From positions 88,574,513 to 88,638,512 of the forward strand of contig CM051521.1 in NCBI GenBank assembly GCA_028015205.1: a stretch of 64,000 bases of DNA, written 5' to 3'. Source of the DNA: Mytilisepta virgata. Lineage: Eukaryota; Mollusca; Bivalvia; Mytilida; Mytilidae. The first letter of the stretch is position 1; each line of letters opens with the position of its first letter. The position numbers were made by a program, and so were the translations under genes. The notes under the pieces are model-generated. The model worked only from the letters and a program-made list of their open reading frames with translations, was not told the origin of the DNA and did no database searches. Shown here one piece after another: positions 24,846 to 34,108 of this stretch.

Positions 24846-25216
24846 TTATCTACATGTGATTTGTAAATATAATATAAGATACACTTCATAACACTTCTGG
24901 TCAAAATGGCAAAATAGGGACTGACAGGTCACTCCAAAAATATTTGAAGGGTTTCTTCTTGAGGAGTGTCGATGACGTAGGCACTTTGGTAACCGTGCCT
25001 GGCCTTTCAGTACTAGTGAAACGCGGACATCGCATATTTTTGGATGCCTTCGTGGTTTTGGCACTTTTATTTGCAAGCATTTCATTTTCTGGTCCTCTGA
25101 CAGTGCGGGAAAACGTTGCTGATCTTGTTCCCCACCGGCGACACTGCCTGCGTCGTCCATTCCTTTGGTCGTCTGTCAACAATATTCGGAATCACTTTTG
25201 CGTTTTATTAAAGTAA
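24846..25216. other. GC-richer block with overlapping open frames on both strands
   Basis: Open stretches of 90-104 codons overlap here: one on the plus strand (24,944-25,216) and two on the minus strand (25,160-24,846 and 25,182-24,901). The block is richer in CpG than its surroundings. The minus-strand frames are rich in K, R, S and T, while the plus-strand frame is partly hydrophobic. I recognise no family. It could be one exon of a gene, a transposon fragment, or a CpG-rich non-coding patch. Confidence 0.3.
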
Positions 25217-25607
25217 AGTAACTCTCATCGAACTTGAGCCATCCATTATCTGGTATTTCCCGGCAATACCAGAAATTTGGACTAATTGTATCAATACCAC
25301 AGAACACAAAATGACATGTGATCGCTTCTAGACCAATGAAATTGTATATTTTTTATTGATATGCAATAAATTACAATATGGCCCTCAGTGTCATGAACTA
25401 TTTCTTAAATATTAATGTAATAACCCATATAATATAATGTTGTAAGCTAAAATATATTGAGCACTGCGAAAAATATTAAAAACCAAAATGTTCAGTAAAA
25501 AAATTTAAGTCAGCTTAATATTGCTAATAGTGGAATTTTATTTTCGCAAAGATCCTTCAGTCCCTTCTTTAATACGAGATTCCTCTGAACTTAAACTTCA
25601 AATTTTA

Positions 25608-26898
25608 ATCCTCCATGTAATCACAAAAACTGGACTTAAAAGCCTGACTCGCAGGACATTCCAACTTATTGGTAACAAGGGGTGTCGTACAAGCACTGGA
25701 CTTGGGCTTATTATCTCTTTCATTCTTCTTCTGGAGTCTAAAACAATCAGCCATCAGGTGACCATTTTTCTTACAATAAGCGCAAGTTAGTGACTTCTTC
25801 TCAAAAGTATCAAATTTTGGACCAGACATATTATAACTAGACGGACTCTTATTCTTTGCAACAGGCTTACTATCAGTACGCTCAGTGCTTTGATTTTTGT
25901 AATTTCCGCTTAAAATTTTGACCTTTGAAACTTCTTTTATGTGAAAGGGTATAATTATCGGAAACAACAGCTGCATCTTGCAATGTCTCAACAGTTTTGT
26001 TATCTAAATGTGTTTTTACGTCTAAATTAACACACTGCTTGAAATCTTCTAATAACATTAATTGTCCTCATTTATCAAAATTGTTATCGATTTTCTTTGA
26101 CGTAAGCCATTTATCAAATAGATCTTCTTTTTCCTTAGCAAATTCAACATGGGTTTGTGATTCAAACTTTTTATAAGACCTAAATTTCAGTCTATATGCT
26201 TCTGGCACTAGCCCATAAGCTTTCAAAACTTCCTGTTTAACAGTGTCATAATCAGAACTTTTTTCTGAAGAAAGTGCTGAGTAAATTTCAGCGGCCTTGC
26301 CCACAAAAACACTTTGCAGCATTGTAGCCCAATAAGGCTTTGGCCATTTCAAATTTTGAGCAATTTTCTCAAACTGTGGAAAAAATTTATCAACTGTTTT
26401 TTTCACAAAATTTGGGAACCAAACGTATATTTTTTGCTGCATCAAAATGTTCTGATTTTGACTCATATTTAGTGTTGCTTTTTACTTTGACCATTTCTAT
26501 TTTTATTTTCTCCATCTCTAACCTTTCTCTCATTGCAAGTTCTTCCTGTTTTTCTTCTTTTTCTTTTTATAATTCTTTTAATATAACTTCGTTTTCCAAT
26601 GGTTTTAATTTAAATTCATCTTCTTTTTCTAATTGTGTTAATTTAAGTTCATGTTCTAATTCAATCTGTTTTAATTTGAAAGCATCAACATTTTCGACCT
26701 TGAGGTCAAGAGCCTCTTCACCAAAAATTTCTGAGTCAACTAAATTGTCTATTACCAAATTTTTTATAATTTGTTTTCTCATAGATGTTCTAAAATCTAT
26801 TTTTAGATGTTTAGCAAGCAACGATAATTCTTCTTTCTTTAGTTTATCAAATCTTCCAGGTCTGGCGTTTTCAAAAATTTACCAGTATCAAATGCCAT
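25608..26898 (-). pseudogene. gag: LTR-retrotransposon gag polyprotein, frameshifted
   Basis: The minus-strand start MAFDTGKFLKTPDLEDL (from 26,898) is followed after a frameshift by LSLLAKHLKIDF and a Lys/Glu-rich coiled region. Then comes a capsid-like segment with WPKPYWATMLQSVFVGKAAE, YDTVKQEVLKAYGLVPEAYR and FRSYKKFESQTHVEFAKE. A single CCHC zinc knuckle, CAYCKKNGHLMADC, lies near 25,785. This is the order of a Gypsy-type gag: assembly domain, then nucleic-acid-binding knuckle. At least four frame breaks occur (about 26,840, 26,570, 26,450 and 26,070). No protease, RT or integrase follows downstream, so only the 5' part of an element remains. Confidence 0.75.
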
Positions 26899-26963
26899 TT
26901 TGTAGAATTTTGTTGGCTAATTCTAATAAAAATACTGAAAAAATTTAATAAGATATTAACGGT

Positions 26964-26982
26964 ATCCCAAGACGAGCCCCCA
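26964..26982 (-). promoter_or_regulatory. Primer-binding site, tRNA-Pro-like
   Basis: The minus strand reads TGGGGGCTCGTCTTGGGAT, which matches the complement of a tRNA-Pro 3' end apart from a small change in the middle. It sits five bases after a CA dinucleotide that would end the 5' LTR, and about 65 bases before the gag start. Confidence 0.65.
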
Positions 26983-26987
26983 ATATC

Positions 26988-27328
26988 TGTTACGGCCGAA
27001 ATCACCTTTAAATTTTAGCCAACAAAAGACACAAATCAATAATTAAATTTAACAAGATTTATTATATACAATTTTACAAAAAATATTATACAATTGAAAT
27101 GTTAACTTAACTGTTAAAATATAAGTACGATCCTTTTGTCTTTTCTTTATCCGGAATTCTTCTCGTCACTGTTGCGGGAATCCAAACAGAATACTATGTC
27201 CAATAAGTCACAATCTAGTATGATGTGTGTAACGTTAATAAAAGTGTGTCAATCCAACGTCTGACAACACAAGAATGTTGATGTCTGGTCTGATGCGATC
27301 TGTTCTGCAAGTCTAACTTTTGTGACCG
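26988..27328 (-). mobile_element. Probable 5' LTR, left border defined, right border uncertain
   Basis: The LTR would end in GGCCGTAACA on the minus strand at 26,988. An AATAAA-like segment (TATATAATAAATC on the minus strand near 27,060) may serve RNA processing. I could not find the opposite LTR or the TG start; the right limit given here is only where the next repeat begins. Confidence 0.4.
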
Positions 27329-27735
27329 TTTATCGTATTTCCCCATGCCTATATCGACCTGCTGAGGCATTCACAATTTCCCATATTTCGGCACTGTGAC
27401 GTCTTAAAGAGTTGACCCGACCCTAATATGAGCTGACCCGAATATATCAGCGACGTCTTAATGTTTGACCCAACGTTGGCCCGAATATATCAGGAAAACA
27501 TCCGGTTATAGGCGGATGGCCATTGAAAAGTAAGAAATTCCATTAAGATTGCTAGTTAACAATACGATAAATTTATCATCAAGTTTTCTTCAAACAAATA
27601 TTGTAAAATATAAGCCGTTCGACACAATATGAAGCTTTTTGGCTCGTTCGCTACTCTCACCCGCCGAAAAAGCTTCACATTGTGTCTCGCGGCTGATATT
27701 TTACGATATACGTTTGCAGAAAACCTGATATGTAC
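27329..27735. mobile_element. Non-autonomous element with terminal hairpin, copy A
   Basis: It begins TTTATCGTATTTCCCC, contains GTGACGTCTTAA and ATATATCAGCGACGTC, and ends in a large hairpin (about 27,576-27,733). The hairpin arms share GTAAAATAT(A/C)AGCCG, GACACAAT and GAAGCTTTTT. Copy B at 32,878-33,290 has the same order of parts. Confidence 0.65.
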
Positions 27736-27929
27736 ATATACACCACGGAAATTCATAGAATCCTTCTAGAATACGGTAGAAGTTTGAATTACACATCGCA
27801 TATTATGATCATTCCAGAATTATTACGTAAGTCAAATAGCAAGTTCTAGTCATTCCATCAATATCTATTATTGTTCCAGTGATTTCTAAACTGCGCAGTT
27901 ATAACATTATTTCGTAAACAACTATAAGT

Positions 27930-28440
27930 ATTATGTAAGCATATTATACATTTTATAAGGCCACACAAAACAAATTAGGGCAAGATAAATTATAATAATT
28001 GCAATATCATAACATGGTTGACTGCAGCAACAGGATGCCAAGGTAGTTTCGAAAAGGGGTGAAGTAGAGAGATATATCCCTATAATTTCGCTATAAATGA
28101 TTAAATTTGCCCTATTATACCCTAATATTATAGGCCTGCAAGTAATTCCGACAGATAAATCGTAAAACGATGCGAACAGTTCACGTCTAATAGCAGTATA
28201 GAAAGGGCAGTAAATCAAAAAATTCGAAGTAAATTTGCAATTAGGACTTGCAACTAAATTCATGTGGAAAAGATGAGAATATAAGGAGCTGCTATTCATT
28301 TGTAAACGAGCATGAAGAATTTGACCTATACGATTGCCTAAGTAATAATAGAACAGCGATTTTTCGTTTTGGGTTTGAATTTGTTTCTCAAATAACGACA
28401 AAGAATTGCAGTTTCTTATATTTAAAGGTAAACTACTCCC
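27930..28440 (-). pseudogene. LINE C-terminal (post-RT) fragment
   Basis: The minus-strand translation contains NRIGQILHARLQMNSSSLYS, HLFHMNLVASPNCK and then, where a CxCxx-type zinc ribbon is expected, a corrupted stretch, followed by LIYCPFYTAIRRELF. This is the cysteine/histidine-rich end typical of many CR1-like LINE ORF2 proteins. The frame stays open for 156 codons but has lost some cysteines, and the rest of the element is absent. It is a 5'-truncated remnant. Confidence 0.6.
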
Positions 28441-28780
28441 AATTTTTATAGTAGAAGGGATAAAATATAAATTTTGACCTTATCTGGTATAATGACTGTA
28501 GCGAGTGTCAATAGGATTTTGTATTGCTCCATCGAATTCTAAAAACAACCTTCTGACGAAAGACCAATCTCGGACCACTCCCTTCTTCAAGTTAGTTTTT
28601 TAAGATCCGTGAACAGAAAGAGGGTTTGTAAACTAGTCATATAACTATTCAACTTATTTCTTTTAATATTGAAATTTGTATTTATTTTTGAGAAATTTAT
28701 TGAGATTTCTGAATTCTCAATACTTAAATATTTAAGGAATTTTTAACGAAGCGTGGTATAACTTGTAGTACTAGTATATA

Positions 28781-29015
28781 TATCGAAAAGAACATTTAGT
28801 CCTATTGTGTGAAATAGCCGTTGAATTGGACCTAGAAGTATATATTGAATCGCAGCCACAGGATGATTACAAAGATATGGATTTATCACGGAGAACAATT
28901 ACTTTGAACGGTTCCACGCAGGTTTTACCTGAAATTACGAAGATTCAGGACTTGACTTCTGACTTACGACAGGTACCGTTGATAGAATCGTATGACATTT
29001 TAATTTACTTGGTGT
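28781..29015 (+). pseudogene. Orphan exon, N-terminal part of a SWIM/YqaJ-type protein (tentative)
   Basis: The open stretch contains HLVLLCEIAVELDLEVYIES, a basic middle, TKIQDLTSDLRQVPL and SYDILIYLV. It ends at GT followed by a good donor GTAAGT (29,016). The arrangement (cysteine helix, then DLxxLPxxxxYDIYxYLV) recalls the N-terminal region of invertebrate SWIM-zinc-finger/YqaJ-nuclease proteins that often derive from mobile DNA. No flanking exons were found. It may be a pseudogene or part of a gene with distant exons. Assignment is from memory and weak. Confidence 0.35.
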
Positions 29016-29019
29016 AAGT

Positions 29020-30892
29020 TTGCCAGTGGAATGAATCCCGTCTTTCGACTTACAAGTGTGACAATAGCTACCATTTGTTTATTGCAAATGATATACACGA
29101 TGTTTCTTTACACAAGGTTAAATCCGCAGACTTTTTCACGTTGTGTACAGAGACCAGGCAGTCAGAAAAACCCTATATCGCATGGCTGATTATTTGGTCA
29201 GATGTCAGATCAAAAGTGGCGGATGTACATGTGTTGTATAAGTTATTTTGACAAGAAAATACACCACCATATGTCACTTAAATGCACTAGGCTTGTCTTG
29301 AAGTTTAATAATCATGTTACTAATTAAGAATTGAATCATGTCCATCTTCACTTGTTCAAATTAGATTATTCTAATAAATATAAGGTTCCTCTTTGGTGCT
29401 TAGCTTTTCCATTTTATGAAGAAAAAATGAATTTTAACAAATGATGATTTTAAGCTTTAGAATGTGAATCTAGAATATTGAATATTCTTCCCAAAAATTA
29501 GAAATTTAATTATTTAAGGAATGACTGATTTTTTTTTACTGAGTGTAAAAGAAATTTCTTTTTCACCTCAATAAAAAAATAAAATATTAAAGACCGTCCT
29601 TGTAAATAAATTATTTTTATCGAAAAAAGAAATAAAAATGTAACAATTTATCAAATAAACACCGAAGGAATGTACTTACTTTTTAAGTGGACATGTCTCC
29701 CACGAAATTTATTTGACGAGATATAAAAAATAATTTTGTCCAATCAAATTATAAGATTTTGTCTAAATTTATTTATAAGAACATAAATTAAAGTTGTATA
29801 CAATGGAACATCGGACTGTCTGGTCTGACACATGAGTATTCAAGAATCCTGTAGTATCTGACACTTTATCATGTTTATGTTGGTTTCAAATTTGATTTAT
29901 TTTTCAACCTGTGTATTCAACAACCTGTCTCATCCAATTAAATCCGACGCTCTTGAAAATGGAAAAGCTTGTGAACCTATTGCCAGGCATCTATACTGTA
30001 AAGGATATAAATAGAAGCATAAATGTGCTAAGCTTCAACTAGCTGGCTTTTGTGTGTCACCGTCCGTACCATACATGGGAGCATCCCGGATGTGATGGTT
30101 AACTGTAAATGTTGTAGACATGGTTTACTGGAGATCAAAAATAAGCTTTTCTTTCAAGGACTTAACTCCATCAGAAATTTGTAGTAAAAAATATCATCTC
30201 TATCTGGATGAAAATAAAATTTTCATCTAAAACAGAAAGCCCATGGTATTCTCAATTCGGGGACAAATGGGAGTTTCTCATCTTGAATAGTGTGATTTCA
30301 TCTGCTACACAGATAAATCAAATCTTAGTTGAAAGAATTTATTTGACAATAATTCCATTTTAATTTGCATATGATAAAATACAAGAATTTCATTGGTCGG
30401 AAGGGCAAAATCATAAAAGTTTATATATCGATAAACCCGTATTTGGCAAGTATATTCATGCGCGTTCTTGATTATTTAAAGTTTCAAATGAGACATTAAA
30501 TGTGAAGAATGCTGTAAAAGAATAAATTTTAAGGATGATTCTGACAATAATAGTTAAAATTTAATGAGAAATAGTTTAAAAATTTATGAAAATTGCGTTT
30601 TCAAAAATTCTGCGAAAATTTGCTGCACAGACGTCATAGTCAAGATTGCAACGTCATATTTGTATACAACGCAAAAAAAAATTCGGACATTCTGTACGCT
30701 TCAGATTATATTAAAATCTATCAAAACGTAAATTCTAGTTTTTTCGATTTGTAAATGACTTTGTTGACTTTTTATTCAATTGCTCAGCTGTCAAAAATAG
30801 TACCAGATTCAAGATGAATGTCGCCTAAAAGGTCAAAGTTATTTTTTTTATTTTGGTTAGGAACAACTTTTCGATGTTTGAAATGGAATTAT
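29020..30892. other. Non-coding AT-rich stretch
   Basis: No coding region or clear repeat. Short frames only. Confidence 0.4.
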
Positions 30893-31050
30893 AAGGATTA
30901 AATACGATTTTGTATGAGTTTATCGATGTGTAAACTCGGCTGACTCACTCACAAAATAAATAAAGTCCGAAGGACTTTATGTTGAGTTTGTGAGTGAAAA
31001 GGCCGAGTTTACACATCGATAAACACATACAAAATCGTATTTAATCCTAT
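30893..31050. mobile_element. Hairpin (fold-back) element, ~158 bp
   Basis: Nearly the whole block is one inverted repeat. Left AGGATTAAATACGATTTTGT pairs with right ACAAAATCGTATTTAATCCT, then ATCGATGTGTAAACTCGGC with GCCGAGTTTACACATCGAT. The centre ATAAAGTCC-GAA-GGACTTTAT is perfect. No ORF. It is a MITE-like element by structure; no target duplication was identified. Confidence 0.8.
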
Positions 31051-31062
31051 ATTAAACACACT

Positions 31063-31155
31063 TTAACCATCTCTGTGCCACGGGCCACTTTTGGGCCACT
31101 TTTTTCATACTACGTTCACTGCCACGGGGCCACTTTTGGGCCATTGTTTTTTTTT
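31063..31155 (+). repeat. Two copies of a GCCACGGGGCCACTTTTGG-type unit after TTAA
   Basis: GTGCCACGGGCCACTTTTGG and CTGCCACGGGGCCACTTTTG lie about 57 bp apart. The first is preceded by TTAACC. A similar CTGCCAC motif next to TTAA occurs inverted near 45,800. These may be piggyBac-type ends, but the link is speculative. Confidence 0.4.
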
Positions 31156-31486
31156 CTTGACGTTAAACAATGGGAATAACGTGGCATTACTATGACGTCC
31201 CAAACTTCATTGCCGTGTACACAGTGACGAGGTTTGGTAAGGGGCATCTCCATAATGAATCTAAAACTTTTTTCCAAAAATAAGCAGTTGATAATTACGT
31301 AGCATTTGATGGATGGATGAATTATTGTTTAACGTCCAGTGTAAATTAGGACAAACGTAGTATTTGAACAAACATAGATACGTCCGGGGTAATAATCCAT
31401 CTTTCCATGGATAACACTTATCTTTTTTAAAACTTAAAAGGGCAAAGTTCCATGACACTTTTTTTTTCAAAAACAGATCAGATGTA

Positions 31487-32326
31487 CAGTTGACTCTCGT
31501 TATCTCGAACACATTTAAGTCGAAATTCCGGGTAACTCAAATTATCTGTTTGGACCCGCAACAGCAGGTTACACTCCACTTAGTTTCAGAGAAATGCACC
31601 CGCAGAATTTTATTAATTATTAGAGTTGGTAAAGTTTGACTACATGATAGATGAATAATAAATGTCTTAACCTCAAAATTGTAATATTGACCGAAAGAGG
31701 ATAGATTTTAGTTTTAAAAAATAGGGACACATTAACTGATTTTGCTTCTGACAAGTAATGGGAGGTCATAAACTGGGACTTGTGTATTGACATGTGGTGT
31801 GTAAAACTTTGACAGTGATAATCGGCACCTGCACTGGTAAGTTAAATTGCGAAAAAAAGAGCCGGAAAAGTAAACCTTTTTTTCCCCACATATGCAATGG
31901 AATTTTATGCAGAATCTGAAAAATTAAGTCTCAATTGGATTGAAACGCTGCATCAGACCTCAATTTTAAGCCGAAGTGGAGTGAAATTTAACATTTTAAA
32001 GCTTTTTTATGAAAATTTTTGAAATGTTGCTATGCCAACTAGGTTTCCATGGATATTTTTTATTTATTTTATCATGATTGAAACAATGCTAACATAATGG
32101 CCTTTCAGAATATATATATATATATATGTATATGGGTATTATTTACTCTGAAGATGGCACAAGACCATGATATTTGTTAGCTCACTTCACATTTATTTAT
32201 CCACTATTAATTTGTGGAGTGCAACCGCAGTAACTATACAGATTTCTCCTGATATCTCGAATTTTTATGCTTAAGTTGAACTAGATTTTCAGGTCCCAAT
32301 GGATTCGACATAACGAGAGTTGACTG
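31487..32326. mobile_element. pogo/Tigger-like non-autonomous DNA transposon, 840 bp
   Basis: Terminal inverted repeats start CAGTTGACTCTCGTTAT at both ends (with TCGAA after one mismatch), and a TA dinucleotide flanks each end (31,485-31,486 and 32,327-32,328). TA target choice and the CAGTxGACTCTCGTTAT-type terminus are characteristic of pogo/Tigger members of the Tc1-mariner superfamily. The interior has no transposase frame, so it would need an enzyme supplied elsewhere. Confidence 0.8.
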
Positions 32327-32639
32327 TATATGAGTATTACCATAATCCTGACTTTCTGGCCGCCTTTAATGAAATAGCATGGATTATTTACCACCACCCC
32401 TAATGAAACTATCTCTTGTTTTTATTTATTTTTGTAAATACTCAAATTTTTCGCAACAAACTTTTATGCAATCAAATTTTGGTCAAAATTTTCAAATGGA
32501 TATAATGAGCACTGAAATGTGTTGACATAGTGGATGAGGAAAGGTGGATGTGAAATTGAAGATATATACCTTACATGTATATTTCTATTTTACCGGCAGT
32601 ACTAACTCATGTGAGTCATATCTTTTTATCATATAAAAA

Positions 32640-32877
32640 TAACAATACAAAAAAAAAAAAAAAATAATAATACAACATTTCAACAAACAAAACAAAACAT
32701 TCTAAAAAAATATCCCTTTTTAAATGGCATATCCCTTTAAATTTTTTTTTAATTCATAGATTTATTATTGGTCCAAAAAAGTTTTAACCATAGCACAAAG
32801 TGCTCATGCCCAGTACTGATGCTAATATGCACGCTTTAGCAATGGATTTTGAATTAATACCAAAATATTTATAATTA
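32640..32877. other. Low-complexity A-rich stretch
   Basis: A poly(A) run at about 32,650-32,666 is followed by CAAAACAAAACA-type sequence. No gene. Confidence 0.5.
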
Positions 32878-33290
32878 TCGTACTTCCCTGCGTCTATATC
32901 ACCCTGCTCAGCCGCTCTGTAATCTCTGTATTAAGGCTTTGTGACGTATTAAGAGACATTATCCGCGACAGCAAAACTTATCAGCGACGTCACAATATGA
33001 GAGCAGGATTTATTAGCGACGTCACAATGTGAGAGCAGACGTTATTAAGCTTACCTCCAGGAGGACAAAAAAGCGTAAAAATGTCTTACATGGGCGACTA
33101 AAATGTATAGAATTTGTACGATAAACAGATTATCGGGTTTTCTGCGTAAACATATTGTAAAATATCAGCCGCTCGACTCAATATGAATCTTTTAGGCTCG
33201 TTCGCTACGCTCACTCGCCAAAAATCTTCATATTGTGGTTCGCGGCTGATATTTTACGATATCAATGTGCAGAAAACCCGATAATCTATA
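32878..33290. mobile_element. Non-autonomous element with terminal hairpin, copy B
   Basis: Same family as 27,329-27,735. It begins TTATCGTACTTCCCTGCG, has a tandem pair of ATCAGCGACGTCACAATATG / TTAGCGACGTCACAATGTG, and ends in a hairpin (about 33,129-33,288). The hairpin arms are GATTATCGGGTTTTCTGC / GCAGAAAACCCGATAATC and AAAATATCAGCCGC / GCGGCTGATATTTT. The hairpin half is the best-conserved part between the copies. Confidence 0.75.
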
Positions 33291-33733
33291 CTTATTTACG
33301 GGGTGCTTCATAAAAGGAAATCTCAAACATTTTATATAACGTAGGAAGATAGCAAGGGTACCTGCATCATTTGCAAGTTCCAAGACTTCATGAAAGTTTA
33401 TTATCACAAGCAGTCATGACAGTATTAAAAAAAGCAAAGCAACTAAAATTCACAGAGGATACTCTAAATTTATATATGGTTATAGGGTGGGAATCTCAAA
33501 GTTTTCAAATTTATAAAGATAAACATATTTTGAGAGGCAGGACATAATACCCACTAGGTACCCCCATTATACATCAATGAATGTGTATACTAATAAGGAG
33601 AAAAAATACGGTTATAGGGTGGAGATCTCTACCATTTCCAGTTCGAGATCATATCGCAATCCATTTTTGTTTCCGAAATTTATCACTTTTTGTTCCTTCA
33701 GATAGCTGTTTATTATTAATAAATAAATATTAT
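33291..33733. other. Left flank of the 11-kb TIR element
   Basis: Holds two direct copies of GGTTATAGGGTGG followed by (A/G)ATCTC (about 33,480 and 33,612). No gene. Confidence 0.5.
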
Positions 33734-33739
33734 TAATTT
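33734..33739 (+). repeat. Target-site duplication, left copy
   Basis: TAATTT directly precedes the left TIR and is repeated exactly at 44,911-44,916 directly after the right TIR. Confidence 0.8.
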
Positions 33740-34016
33740 GGTCCGTGTATCACTTAACAATTCAATATTTCAAAAAGTTTTAGAATTTTACTTTTTTCAA
33801 TTTTTAATCAAAGTTTTAAAATATCAACATTCCAAAATTTTGAAATTTTGAAAATTTCACCAAATATCTAAAATTCTAAATTTCTAAAACACGTTTTAAA
33901 ATTCAATATTTTGGATTTTTAATCAAACTTTGAAAATACTAAACTGCATGTTCAGTTTTGATAATTTAGCCTTTTGAAAATTTGAATTTTTAAATTTTTG
34001 ATTAAAAAATTAAGAA
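33740..34016 (+). repeat. Left terminal inverted repeat
   Basis: 277 bp, AT-rich, begins GGTCCGTGTATCACTTAACA and ends GATTAAAAAATTAAGAA. It aligns end to end with the reverse complement of 44,635-44,910 with scattered substitutions and a few single-base indels, roughly nine in ten positions agreeing by eye. Confidence 0.85.
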
Positions 34017-34108
34017 TCGAAAATACTCATCTGGATCATTATTGCGTTTGACACTTTTTCGCGGTAATTTGTTACGCGCTAATATACTGCAGACGGCGTG
34101 AAAGAATC

